Origin: Taiwanofungus camphoratus
Lineage: Eukaryota > Basidiomycota > Agaricomycetes > Polyporales > Taiwanofungaceae
Length of the DNA: 64,000 nt
Direction of reading: 5' to 3'
NCBI GenBank assembly: GCA_003999685.1
Contig: CP021223.1
Location: 2,542,001 to 2,606,000, forward strand
Part shown: one piece after another, positions 22,651 through 34,300 of the stretch
How the letters are laid out: the number at the start of each line of letters is the position of its first letter
Position numbering within the stretch: position 1 is the first letter of the stretch
Position numbers and translations under genes: made by a program
Notes under the pieces: generated by a model
What the model was told of the DNA's origin: nothing
The model's input: only the letters and a program-made list of their open reading frames with translations
Databases searched by the model: none

Positions 22651-25600
22651 TCACCCAAAGTGCTCCCCGGGCGCGAGCGTGTAGAAGCTGGCGGCGCGGC
22701 CGTCCGCGTTGTCGAAGGGCACGGTGTTGCCCCACCACGCCTGGATGGTATGCGCGCCGATGGTACCCCGCCGCGGGTACTGCAGGCAGAAGAAGATCAC
22801 AATCACCGAGATGGCGACCCCCGCGTCCAGGCCGGCGGACAGCACGTCTAGTGAGCAAGGTCAGCGCGCGCTCTCCACCCCCCGGTGCGCTGCCCACACG
22901 GCATGCGGGCGACTCACAGTTGTACTTTGTCCACCACGCAAAGTTGCGCCGGCGGATGACGTAGTTGAAGATGAACCCGACGATCGTCCACGGCACGTAG
23001 TTGACCGCGCTCGCGGGCGGGATCGCGCCCGTGCCGCTGAGGATAACGGGGAAGTTGATGTACTTGATGATCGAGTTTGGCCACCGCAGGGAGATGAGCC
23101 ACCCCACGAGTGGCAACACAGCTCCGATCAGGAAGAAGAATATCAGCCCGCTGTTCATACGGAGCGTGAGCAGGACGCCAACCCGGCTGCTCTCGATAAA
23201 CTTACTAGTAGATTTGGCCCTTGGAGAACTGGCGCGCGGGGCCGATGACGCCCCAGATAATCGACGCTGTTCCGAACACTTCGGTGGACGGGCACTAGAG
23301 CAGACAAACGTGAGTCTCGCGCGCACGGCGGCAGCACGGCGGATAGCCGGCAGGTCACATACAATGAAGCCGTTCTGCTGCTTCGGCGAGCAGATGTCGG
23401 GGATGTTGGTGAACATCCACGCCTGCACGCCCAGCTGCACCGTGCCGGCGATCACGGTCGCGACGACCTGCGCCCAGAACATCGGGCGCGGCGCGATCTT
23501 CATGTAGTGGCCCAGCTTGAAGTCGGAGGCGAACTGCAGCGCCTGCGCCATGGTGATGTAGCCCCACGTCTTGAACATCATCATAGCGATGGGCCGCCCG
23601 GGAAGCGCATACCCGATGATCAGCTCCGTGATGACGCTTGTGGGTTCCGTGTCAATGCGGTTCCAGGCGGGGTGAAATTTGTGAAAAAAACGTACTTGAG
23701 ACCGATCTGCTGGTTCGTGATGGCTTGGATCATGCCGATCGGGATAACATACGCGAAGGCTACACGAAGGGAGGTCAATCTGCGTGATCAGACGATATGC
23801 TGGCCGCACGCCATACAGATAACAAGACTGAGCACGAAAGCCCACACGGGGAACTCGGTATTCCAGACTTCGATCGAAATGACACCGAAGACAAACATGC
23901 TCGCTGGGGGGGAAAGAGTCAGAAAGTCCGGCACGCCTGGCCACAAATCCGCTCACCCAAAATGACGGCGTACCACCACTCGGGGACCTGGCGGTACCTG
24001 GACATCAGCCGCGCGTGGATATCGGGCTGCTCGCTCATGGACCGGCGCGACTGCACCCAGATCTGCTTGCGGAAGTAGAAGAAGGTGTGCGTAAGCGTGG
24101 AGGTGATCGACGCGAACGACAGGCCGTAGGACATGGCGAACGTCGTCGACAGAAATAGCGGGCTGTACGCCTTGTACCGCTCCTCGTTCAGCGTCGCGTC
24201 CGCGTTGATGATCGCGGTGACGTTGTACGTGTTGCCGTAGCGGTCGTACGACGTGCGCGAGGACATGCTGGCGCGCGCGCGCGTGTCTGTGAGCTCGCCG
24301 TGGCGCAGAAACGGAGACCGCGAAAGATGCTTACGGTAGGTACTTGCTGTACCAAGTGTTGGTGTAGTACAGAATGGGCGTGACGATCCCTGGTAAGCGC
24401 GGTCAGAGCGTTTTGGGACGGAGAAATGCATGGCGGCTCACAGTAGAAAAATACAAAGCCGATGGCAATGTTGGCCTCTGCCCACCAAGGTGTCGCGAGA
24501 GGGGAGCCGATGTACGAGATCTAAAGTTCGCCGGGTGAGCGACCGCGCCCCGGGGAGCCACGCGTACATACTTGTGCCCAGTCAAAAGTGATCAAAGACA
24601 TGCCCTGCAGGAGAGCAGCGTCAGCAGGGGCCGTGCGGAGGGGGGGGGACGGCACGCCGTACCAAGCCGCTCGAGTACCCGAACAATTGGTTCACGACGA
24701 CATTGTTCGGGACGATCCAGCACACCCAGTTGAAGTACGAGAGCGCGGCGAAGATGTAGTAGGGGAACCAATACCAGCAGAACGAACCGATGAACACGTA
24801 GAAGAAGAAGCGTTCGCGGCTGATGCCTGCGCGCGAGCCGACGCCGGCGTATTGCTGCTGGTGGAGGGTGTTGAAGAGCGCGCAGGTGACCAGGTTCGCG
24901 GGCCAGACTGGCAATGGTGCAGCATGAGCGCGTGCGCAAGTGGACGGAGGGACAGGGCTCACTCATGGAGGGGGGCTGCACGAGGAAACGGCGCAGGATG
25001 CCTCCAATGGAGAAGCCGATCTGGCATCACCGAGTCAGACTTTTCGCGCCAGAAGGAATGCGAGTTCACTAACGAGCTGTGTGCTCATCACGACCATCCA
25101 TTGGTCTGAAGCATTTTAGCCACGGATATCCGCAGGATGCTCCGGGGGACTCACAGCCAAAGTTGTAGGTCTGGTTATAATACACGCGCTGGACGGCGAC
25201 AATGTCGGTCTGGGTTCACACGTGGGTAAGCTTGCTCAGCGGATGTGTGACAGAGAGCTGTGAATTTACCGCATACGCGGAGCCGGAGCCGACGCCTGCC
25301 ATGATGGTGACCAGGACGTGCTCCTTGACGGTGAATGGGCCCGGGTTGAGAGCCAGGCCGAAGACCTTGACGCGCGGCACGAACTTGGCCCACAAGCGGC
25401 CGACGGGGAACGAGATGAGCAGGGCGACGATCTGCGGGAACGGAAATCAGAGAGGGCCATTCGACGGCCAAGGTCTCGCTTACGCTTCCAACGCTGACAG
25501 ACGGATAGCGGAAGAAGAAGAATTGGTTCATGCCGGGGATGATCACTGCCCAGACCACGCCGATGACCCATGCACGAAGAGTGGAGGAGGGCATGTCGAA

Positions 25601-25919
25601 ATCGTCGGTGTTGGCGACGGCCGAGCGGACCTCCGGGTAGGGAGAATCCTCCTCTGCAAGAACCGATGCATTAGAATGATCCTCGGAGATGATGCAGACG
25701 TGATGGATCTACCAAAGGCAGCTGCATCCTTGTCGAGGTTCGGGTCGTCGAAATTGACTACCGGCAGGACTTGCTGCGCGGCTGATGTTGGGTGTGCTAC
25801 GCGTCAGCGTGTCTACAGATGCACCAAGAGAGTGCGGCTACATACCGCCCTTCTCGGCGTCCTTCTCGTTGCCCGAGGCGGAGCTGATGCTGTGCTGATC
25901 GTCACGGACGGGTGACATG
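22651..25919 (-). CDS. Oligopeptide transporter, OPT family
   Basis: This is a proton-coupled importer of small peptides at the plasma membrane, or of related substrates; the substrate is not readable from sequence. It starts MSPVRDDQHSISSASGNEKD at 25919 and runs through about 14 exons to GEHFG-stop at 22651. OPT hallmarks include DDFDMPSSTLRAWVIGVVWA, NPGPFTVKEHVLVTIMAGVG, GYLIG-like QLIGFSIGGILRRFLVQPPS, PANLVTCALFNTLH and TNQQIGLN joined across an intron (about 23636-23696) to VITELIIGYALPGRP, then GHYMKIAPRPMFWAQ and NSIIKYINFPVILSGTGAIP. Many hydrophobic segments span the protein, as expected for about 12-14 TM helices. No disabling change is seen. The frame appears broken only at introns. 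Confidence 0.93.
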
Positions 25920-27100
25920 TCGAGTGAAGACAGACCGACTTGGAGGGTGTGTCCGAGGGAGAAGCGTTGGCTTCTTATCCATTGCAAGAACTGGCCTGTT
26001 CACGCGATAAGGATCGAATCCGAGCATGCAATCACGAACATACATGCTATCATTCGGCCCAAGACACGCCAGGTACGAGGAGCACACGATGGGGATCCCT
26101 GTGCAGTCCACAGCCTCGGTAACATGTTACCGACATGATCCGCCGTCATGGACCTTTCGACAGAATGAGGCTCGTGTCGCAGCCATCACGGATATTGAAA
26201 TGGCGGTCTGTCTCCGTGAAAAGCGGAAGCTGAAAGGCCTTCAAAGCACGGCCGGCGTCTTGCGGGGCCAGTGTTGATTGCTCACACGTAATTGTGAAGT
26301 AGGGTTGGCCACCGCACACCGCAATCACTTGACACGACGCCAATGCATACGAGCGTCTCGCTTGACGTGAATACTGACTGCCGGCGCCTACACAGACATG
26401 GCCTGGCGGTGTCACGGCCATACCGACCTGCGAGTGATGCATCCGACCCGTGAGCCCGCTTATGCCTCGCAGTACGCGATAACGTGGGATGTAAGACATC
26501 TGAGGTGCGATCCGGTGTGAGATAACAGTAGTGGACGTCAGGGACGCCGTGTGCCGGGTGCTGCTTGCTTGCGCCTTGGCCCAGCGATATGCCATGATGA
26601 CATTGCTACGCGGGAACTTTCATCTGCGGAGGCTTTGTTGATAGGCGTCCGGTAGTAGCACACCCAGGGCGGAAGCAGCATGCACGCCACAGATTCATAG
26701 TCCAGATGGTGCACATATAGCTCGTGAGGGATCAAGGACACCACGCCATTGCGCACACCGACCTTCGATGGATGTTGAACCTGACGCTATCTGCCCACAG
26801 GGACGGCGGTGCAGATATCCGCCCGGTCAGCAGTGCATCTCTGCACTATTCAAAGGTGCGCAGCATGTGCTCGACGGCAGATATGGTGATGCGCACGAAT
26901 CTCTGGAGCGCGAGCTGGCGATAACGCGATTTCGAATCGCCGGGAGATACAAGGCGTGCATGACTTGGCTTCCCTGCCTTTCCTTACTGGATCCATCTGT
27001 TTTGCCCCCCGCGAACCACAATGTCCATATCGGGACGTCTGTGTCATCACGTGGCCCGGTGTGAAGTCCCGCGCTCGTCCGTCTCAAACTTCCCTGCACC
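25920..27100. promoter_or_regulatory. Divergent intergenic region between OPT and RRP17
   Basis: About 1.2 kb shared upstream region of two divergent genes. A minus-strand open frame (26146-26595) has no domain or coding character I trust. No gene is called. Promoters of both neighbours should lie here. Confidence 0.5.
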
Positions 27101-28072
27101 ATGGCCCCTTCCAATCTCGCCGTCCTCACTAGTTCCCATAGAATCGTCGCAGCAAAGAAACGTGCAAGGCGAGAGCAGATCAAGGAGATCGTGTTTGACG
27201 ATGCCGCTCGCAGGTCCGCCTCCCGTTCAGGCTGTGCTCGCTGTCTCCACCCACTGAATTCTTGCCAATCGTGCTCTGTAACAGCGAGTTCCTGACGGGC
27301 TTTCACAAAAGGAAACTGGCAAAGAAAGAGGCCGCCAGGAAAAAGGCACAGGAGCGAGAAAAGCAAGAGAGGCTCGACGCCAGGCGAGAGGTAACTTCCG
27401 CGTCGCCTATGCTCCGCTGTACAGACACTCACGCTTTTCAAGAAACGGCAATTACTAGCCGCCCGCGCTGCCCAGAACGCTGCGGAGACGGAGGAGGCAT
27501 ACAGGGCCCATGTCGGTGAGCCGCGCGGTCTATCTACGCCCGGCAGCCGTTCTCACACCCGCCTTTCGCCGAGCGCAGACGGCGAGGACGAGTCGGGCGC
27601 AGAGTGGGCAGCCCGTGCCAGCTCCAGTCGGTCCGCACCGAGGGGCGAAGAGGGTGGCGCCGAAAGGGAAGAGGAGTACGGCCACGACGAGCACGTCGCT
27701 ACCGTAACGGTCGTCGAGGACTTCGACCCGGACGTGCTCATCCACGGCCCCCTGCGCACACAACTACACGCCGCAAGCAGCCGCGATGGCTCTCCCTCGC
27801 CGTCGCCCGCTGGACGCTATGACACGTCCGCGGCGCCCTCGACCAACAGCGGCGGCAACCCCGGCTCGCGACCGAAAAGCAGACCCGACCCCGATGTGAA
27901 TCGATCGAAAATGAAGTCGAGGGCCTCTGCCAAGGCGAAAAGCGTCAAGTATCAGACAAATGCGGCGAGGAAGGCCGAGCGGACGAAGCAGCGGAGGAGA
28001 AAGACCGAAAAGGCGGAGCGGGCGGGAGGAAGGGCGGCGAGGAAGACCGCCCCTGGGCGCAGGAAGCGGTGA
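27101..28072 (+). CDS. RRP17: Rrp17/Nop25-family rRNA-processing nucleolar protein
   Basis: Family members are nucleolar 5'-3' exonuclease-type factors in 60S subunit rRNA processing. Four exons (27101-27213, 27285-27390, 27443-27515, 27579-28072) give 261 residues. The N-terminal signature is KKRARREQIKEIVFDDAARS joined to EFLTGFHKRKLAKKEAARKK, then a long charged helix (QEREKQERLDARREKRQLL). A central acidic, low-complexity part follows (EVHTVTVVED-like VATVTVVEDFDPDVL). The tail is strongly basic (RKAERTKQRRRKTEKAERAG) and fits nucleolar localisation. Length is near the family norm. It is divergent from the OPT gene and convergent with the methyltransferase 222 bp downstream. Confidence 0.85.
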
Positions 28073-28292
28073 CGAGAGATGGTCAAGGCGCTGTAAGTAG
28101 GCTCTCTATCGCCGTCTATAACTTGGCTGTCGTTTTAAATTCTGTCACTCGTGGACGATGTCTCCAGTCCCAGTCATTCGCACGCCATGAGCAGCGCTGT
28201 CGCATCGTGCGAGCACCATCCGATTTGTATGAATTTCCATAGCAATCGGTGTAGCTATATCACATCCTCCGTCCGACGTGTGAAGCAGTCCG

Positions 28293-29613
28293 TCAGAGTG
28301 CATCGGTGGACGCAGATTGCACAACTTTCCACCCCACCCACACCGCATACGGACCCTGCAGGGCTCCGCCCAAACTCCATATCTCCCATGCACCGCCCGC
28401 CGCGAGCCCCAGCCACCCCTCGAAAAAGCGCCTCACGACGTCCTCCGCTCTGAGTTCCACCACAACCAGCACGGCTGTTTTTCCCGGCACAGTCAGGTGG
28501 TCGATGGTCGACAGGAGCGGGGGCAGCAGCGACGGGTGGTAGATGCAGTCGACCACCAGGAGCAGGTCGGCCGGCGAGAACGTGTACGCGGATCTGCGGG
28601 ACGAGGGAGAGGCGTTGTGCAGGTCGACCCAGTCCAGGGCTTCGAGAGCGACGTTTGGACGGATTGCAGATTGTCTAGACGACGGCGTTGAGTGCCGGGT
28701 CGGGGGCGAGCCAGGGAGTAACTTCGGCAGGCTGAGCTCAGCGTTGAGTGTCATGTTCTTCTGTATCAACGGCATGAGAGCCTCGAGGTCCGTCACAGTG
28801 TACCGCCCCACCAGCGGCGATAGGACTGCGCCCAGAAGGCCTGTGCCGGCGCTTCTCAGGGGGACGGAATTGGTCAGAAACACCCATATGGTGTACCGGC
28901 ATACGCAGACCAGGCGATAAGCTAAGAAAGTTATCACGGCAGGGGGGCTCACCCCAATTCCAGAACATGGGAACTTGCGAGCAAAACAGGATTGAGGAGG
29001 GCATCCGGTTTCCGGGAGTAGTATTGTTGCAAAATAGACTGCGCGAGATCAACGCTGGCCGTGGTCAGATGGATGCAGGCGTACGGGCCCTGGCGTGATA
29101 GCACGACCAGCACCATGCTATACCGCCGAGATAGCGTACCTTGCGCGCCAGACTACGCTACCAGTGTCCCCCTTCCGGCTGCGCAGCGCGGTCTTGTCCT
29201 GCGCGAGCTCGACCTCGACCTCGACCACTTGCGGACGCTCCCGTGAACGATTCATCCCCTTCCTCTTCGGCCCCTTGCGAGCGGCCCTCCCCGCCGGCGC
29301 TTCATCGGGCACCGCCGCGTCGTCCTGCACGGTGATCTCGAACTTGATCGTCAGCGTGTCCGTGTGCGAGTCGACGTGCCCGAGCCCGCGAAAAGCGCCT
29401 CCGCCGTCGGGGGGACGCGCCGCGAGCCGCGTGTACAGGAGAAACACCTGTGTGCGACCAAGGGCGGCTCAGCTGCGGCCGTTGGGTGCGATAGCCGCGA
29501 TGAAACAGAGCGCTGCGAACCTCTTCGTCCGCGTCTGACACGAGAGTAGACTCTGGGGGGAGCTGCACGGGGCCCCGCGCGATGGACGCGCGTTTGTCGT
29601 CGACAGAGCTCAT
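28293..29613 (-). CDS. RKM5: Protein lysine methyltransferase, Rkm5/METTL21-like
   Basis: A SAM-dependent methyltransferase of Pfam Methyltransf_16 type; yeast Rkm5 methylates a large-subunit ribosomal protein. Four minus-strand exons run from MSSVDDKRASIARGPVQLPP (29613). VFLLYTRLAARPPDGGGAFR with LGHVDSHTDTLTIKFEI follows a weak GTTCGC donor. The run LAQDKTALRSRKGDTGSVVW is diagnostic of the family. SAM motif I is split by an intron as VLELG-SAGTGLLGAVLSP, followed by YTVTDLEALMPLIQKNMTLN and LLLVVDCIYHPSLLPPLLST (post-I/II region with D-x-IYH). It ends SASTDAL at 28293. All core motifs are present. The neighbouring RRP17 is also a ribosome-biogenesis gene, though on the other strand. Confidence 0.88.
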
Positions 29614-29941
29614 CTCAGTAGCCGGAGTGCGTCAGAAGGGCATGCAATGCATTCCGTGTTGTAGCCTGATTTCTCCGGTTGGTAAGGAATAGCGTGGATT
29701 CTAGAGTAGAAATGTGCACAGGAAAGTAGCTGGTGCTCGAGGCTCGAGGCCCGGTATGTCAAGTAGCCAAATAGTCCATAACAACGCGACAGGCGGCATC
29801 GAGGCGTGTAGAAGCAGTGCGGGCATGTCGACTGCGTAGCTCTAAGCTCAGGCAGCACACTGGAGTCTTACACCGACCGTTGCTCCCTACGTTTTGACGA
29901 CTTTGTCTTTACCCCTCTTCCTTGGGTCACTTTGTCTATCG
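29614..29941. promoter_or_regulatory. Divergent promoter region RKM5 / BOS1
   Basis: 328 bp between divergent starts, with pyrimidine-rich sequence just before the BOS1 ATG (CTTTGTCTTTACCCCTCTTC near 29900). No gene. Confidence 0.5.
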
Positions 29942-30950
29942 ATGAACTCCCTGTATACGCTTGGTGTCAGGCAAACGAATTCCATTCAGGCCGACCTGGA
30001 ACGGCTGCGCAATGGGGACAAATCTGCCTCCTTACTAGGTCTGTAACTTGTGCAAGTCTAAAATGCCATCCTGCGGGAGTTGCGGAAGAAGGATGTTAAA
30101 ATTTTTGTGACTGGCTCTGATCTCTGACAGGGCAGATATCCGCATCGCTGGCTGCTATGCACCGGACAATAGATGACTATGACTCGATGGCCAAGAGGGA
30201 GATGATCAAGGCGAAGCAGGAAAAGGCAGTGATGTATGTGAGACTGCCTTGTCAATCGTGTACATGACTCAAGGTGGGAGAAGGTCATAACTGATGCTCT
30301 TCGCAGGCGGGTGCAGAAGTTCCGGGCAGATTATGCTGAACTCCGCGGCCAACTTGAGCGTATCAAGACCGAGGTGTGTCCAGCTCGTAACAAATATGCA
30401 AGCCTTGCTAACAACAGTCGCGTGGCCAATGTCCTACCACGTAAGAATGAATCTGTGGCCCGCTCTGAGCTCTTGTCAGCGTCGTCTTCGTCCACAACAC
30501 CACTATCCCCAGCACCAGGAGACACGCGAAGACGCTTCATGGCTGGCCAGTCGTCCGCCTCCGACGTATCCGGATCTCCCTTCCCCGCCCCTCTGCCGAT
30601 GTCCGGCTTGCGGGAGCAACACGCACTCAACGAGCACACTTTTATCCAAAATACAGGCGAGCGACTCGACGAATTCCTCACGCAGGGGCGGGCTGTGCTC
30701 GACGACCTCGTGGACCAGCGGAACGTTCTCAAGGGCACGCAGAGGCGGCTGTTGGATGCTGCAAATACGCTGGGTCTCAGCCGAGACGTGATTGGGTGGA
30801 TCGAGAGGCGAAGGTGAGCCTCTGAAGGTATGGCGCATGGCCTTGTCGGCTGACGGGTGTCCACGCAGTACACAGGACATGTACATTTTCTTTGCCGGTA
30901 TCGTTGTCACGTTTGTTTGTTTCTACCTGATCTGGAGGTATCTAGGGTGA
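29942..30950 (+). CDS. BOS1: Bos1-type Qb/v-SNARE (membrin/GOSR2 family)
   Basis: Bos1 is the tail-anchored SNARE for ER-to-Golgi vesicle fusion. Exons 29942-30038, 30131-30233, 30307-30813 and 30869-30950 give 262 residues (yeast Bos1 is about 244). The start MNSLYTLGVRQTNSIQADLE is the family N-terminal helix. MAKREMIKAKQEKAVMRVQK follows. The SNARE motif spans HTFIQNTGERLDEFLTQGRA to LGLSRDVIGWIERRS, followed by a C-terminal membrane anchor IFFAGIVVTFVCFYLIW ending RYLG. A possible 44-nt GT-AG segment at 30374-30417 is not spliced, because removing it breaks the frame. Its upstream region is shared with RKM5. Confidence 0.92.
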
Positions 30951-31342
30951 GGTTCGGAGTCGGCCAAAGGGTTCTCTACATGCGGACACTTGCATTTGCC
31001 TGTATTATAGTAGTTGCTCGATAATTTGTCACTGCTGTCGGCCTTGTGCGCAAAGGCTTATGTCGTCGTCAGAATAAGATCGATTTTTCGGTGTAAGTAC
31101 AACGTGACTCCTCGGTACCGATGTGTCTTGACTTGATCACGCGAGATTTCGACAGTCAAGAAACCGAGTACGGCGTTCAACTTTCAATGCTGTCCTTAGC
31201 GCTTGCGCTGACTGCACTTATCTACGCTGTAGCGCTTGGGTCGCCGATGCTGCCTTGCTAACTACGTTTCTCACCGCCGGAGTTCGCCTTTTCTGCCTGG
31301 CTCATACCGTGGACGCTCCCGAACGTCGCATCAGGATCAGCC
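30951..31342. promoter_or_regulatory. Intergenic region upstream of the P5B ATPase
   Basis: 392 bp between BOS1 stop and the ATPase start. No gene is seen. Pyrimidine-rich TTTCTCACCGCC lies near 31266. Confidence 0.5.
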
Positions 31343-34300
31343 ATGGCACCATCCTCTCAGCCACAGGCTTATGACTATACAGAGGGCGCGTCTGCAATTG
31401 ACATAGAGCATGCCCTGGCCACCAGCGGCCGCGGAAGGCGCGACTCTCGATATGGCACGCAGGGAGAAGGCGCCATGTTTGACGGGCCAGGCCATTCCGT
31501 GAATCCCAGCAGCGTGTCCAGGATGTCCGTCGGCGATCACAGACGGCGCAGCAGTGATGCGTGGTCGAGGGACACGAGAACACGGAGACGAAGCCAAGGT
31601 GGCACGAGCAGCCGAGGAGCGAGTCCTCGTCGGGGGCTCAGCCGCGACAGCAAGGTTTCATATGGGTCAGTAGACCACGGCGAGCAGCATGATCAGACCG
31701 AGGGTCTCTCAGACGAAGGGGAAAGCCATGGAATGTTAAGGCGACCGACAAGGAAAAGGTCGCCCTCCTCTTCTCCACATCGACCTACGGTTTTTGAAAA
31801 CATAGCGCACATGTTCGGCAGAAGCGCTCTTCTCACAGAATCACCTTTGCATAGTCGCCGCCCTTCAACCTCAAGTCGTACTTCCACGACGAGGCTGCTA
31901 CACCGCTCAAGTAGCAGACGATCCGATGCCAGTTCTGACTACGCCGTGGAGAGCCAAGACGAGGGCGACGACAGATGGGGATACTCATCCGGAGAAGAAG
32001 ACGAGAGCGAAGCTTCTGCTGATGCGAATAACGCTGAAGCTGTCAGTATAGGTCCGAGTGGGAGCGAGCTGGATTACGGGTCATATCCTCCGTCACCTAC
32101 AGGGGGGCCATCTCTACCACTCATGTCTGGGGATGCAATATTTGGGGGTGAAGCCCGCATAGACATCGGGGAATTCGAGCCCTTGGATCCCCCACCTCCA
32201 GGCCCTCCTAGTAGGCAGACCATCTACATTGCAGATGAGGACTCCTACATTCGGATGCTAGGTTATGAGATTGTACTCTGGCGTCAATGGCTCTGGCGAC
32301 TCTGTTGTGTCCTGACTTGTGGTGTCCTTACTCTTCTGGGCCATTGGTTCCCTCGCATGTGGCTCCGTTGGGCCACTCAGGAGAAAGCTTTCAAGGATAT
32401 AGAGGATGGTTTCGTTGTTGTGGAGGTGAATTTCCCGATAGGTCGTACTGGTAGGATACGTTCTCATATGATGAAGTCCACCTACAGAGATATTTCCCTC
32501 TTCCCACTACGGAGAATAGAATATCCATATGACATATTAACTGTCTTCTCTTCTCCCATCGATCCGTCAATGCGCCTTTCGATCTCCAGGTCCTCGGACG
32601 AGAACGCCAGCGAGAAATTGGGCAGTTTACTTGTTCTTGATTATCGGTATGCTCGATTCGCGCTGGACCCCCGGGTTGGGCTGTTCACTATGATTAGGCA
32701 TGTGTACTTCTTGGTCTATACTTACACGAAAGCTGAATTGCAAGTCCTCAGGGATTGGCGAGATTCCTCCTGGGCAGGGATTACCTCAGTTCAGCATGGT
32801 TTAGGCACAGCTGTGCGCACGCAACGACATACATTGTTTGGATCCAATGCAATAGACATTGAAGGCAAGTCGACAGTGTCACTCTTGATAGATGAGGTGG
32901 GTACCGTTTCCTGAACTTCTTTTTTAATCGAGATCTAAACCACGTCGTGCAGATTATACACCCTTTCTACGTCTTCCAAATTGCTAGTGTAATTCTCTGG
33001 TCTCTCGACGACTACTACTACTACGCGTTCTGCATTGCGTTAATCTCTGCCATAAGCATCACTTCGACGCTTGTGGAGACCAAAAAGGTGAGGCACCTCT
33101 ACTCCGCATGGTCGAAACTCATGGTTAAATTACATCAGACAATCACGCGAATGCGTGAAATGTCGCGATTTACATGCAACGTCAATGTCTTCGTCGATGG
33201 AGCATGTGAGGTCTATAATGCTTACAGTAGGCCAGGTATTGACTGAGGGACTCCCAGGGAAGGAATGCGACTCTTGTGCCCTTGTGCCTGGTGATATAGT
33301 CAATCTCATCGAACCCCAACTGAGCACGCTACCCGCAGACATGTTCCTACTCTCAGGAGATGCTATCGTCAACGAGAGTATGCTCACTGGAGAAAGTGTG
33401 CCTGTTGGAAAGCTACCTGTAAAAGATGTTGACCTCGCGCGGTACAGGGATGGCAAAGAAATCACTGGGGATAGTGCCAAGAGCTTCTTGTACGCTGGTA
33501 CTCGTGTAGTCCGTATGCGAGGCAGCTTAGCGGCAGACGGTAGTCTCAGGACACCCGCGCTGGGTCTCGTCGTGCGCACTGGTGAGCCCTTGGGTGAATA
33601 GCCCACATCACCAACACTAATGCACTTGTCTGCAAGGTTTCAACACGACCAAGGGTGCCCTTATTCGCTCGATGTTGTTTCCCAAACCTGTAGGTTTCAA
33701 ATTTTACCGTGACTCAATCAGGTTTATTCTGGTTTTGAGCGGCGTCGCGGGGCTTGGATTTTGCGCGAGTGCTGTTCAATTCGTCAGATTAGGAGTGCGT
33801 CATGTTCATATACCCTATAGCGGCCTTCAGGAACTGAGAACATCAGGTCAAATGGCATACAATCTTGATCAGAGCTCTAGATTTAATCACCGTAGTGGTA
33901 CCTCCCGCCCTTCCGGCTACCCTCTCGATTGGCACCAGTTTCGCGATCGGCCGGCTTCGAAAATCTGGAATTTTCTGCATTTCGCCAAGTCGCGTGAATG
34001 TCGCGGGTCAGATCAACGTTTGCTGTTTCGACAAGACAGGAACGCTCACGGAGGATGGTCTCGATATTCTTGGTGTCCGCGCCTTGGAGCGGAACGTCGA
34101 CCGATTCGGCGAGCTCATAGAGGACATTCACGACTTGCCGTCTAGCAAGGACAAGGCGAACTTCCTTCATGCTTTAGCGACCTGCCATTCGTTAAAGAAG
34201 GTTGATGGAGAAGTGATTGGCGACCCACTGGATGTCAAGATGTTCGAATTCACTAAATGGACTCTGGAGGAGGGCGATGTCGCGGGTACTGGCGTTGTAA

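Noticed and set aside
22709-23248. Plus-strand open frame of about 180 codons opposite the OPT gene
   Set aside because: It is the antisense shadow of OPT exons in GC-rich sequence and has no domain.
26827-27441. Minus-strand 204-codon open frame overlapping RRP17
   Set aside because: It overlaps a well supported gene on the other strand, starts with a non-ATG codon, and shows no domain.
30374-30417. A 44-nt GT-AG intron in BOS1
   Set aside because: 44 is not a multiple of three and its removal shifts the downstream SNARE-motif frame; retained sequence keeps the frame open.
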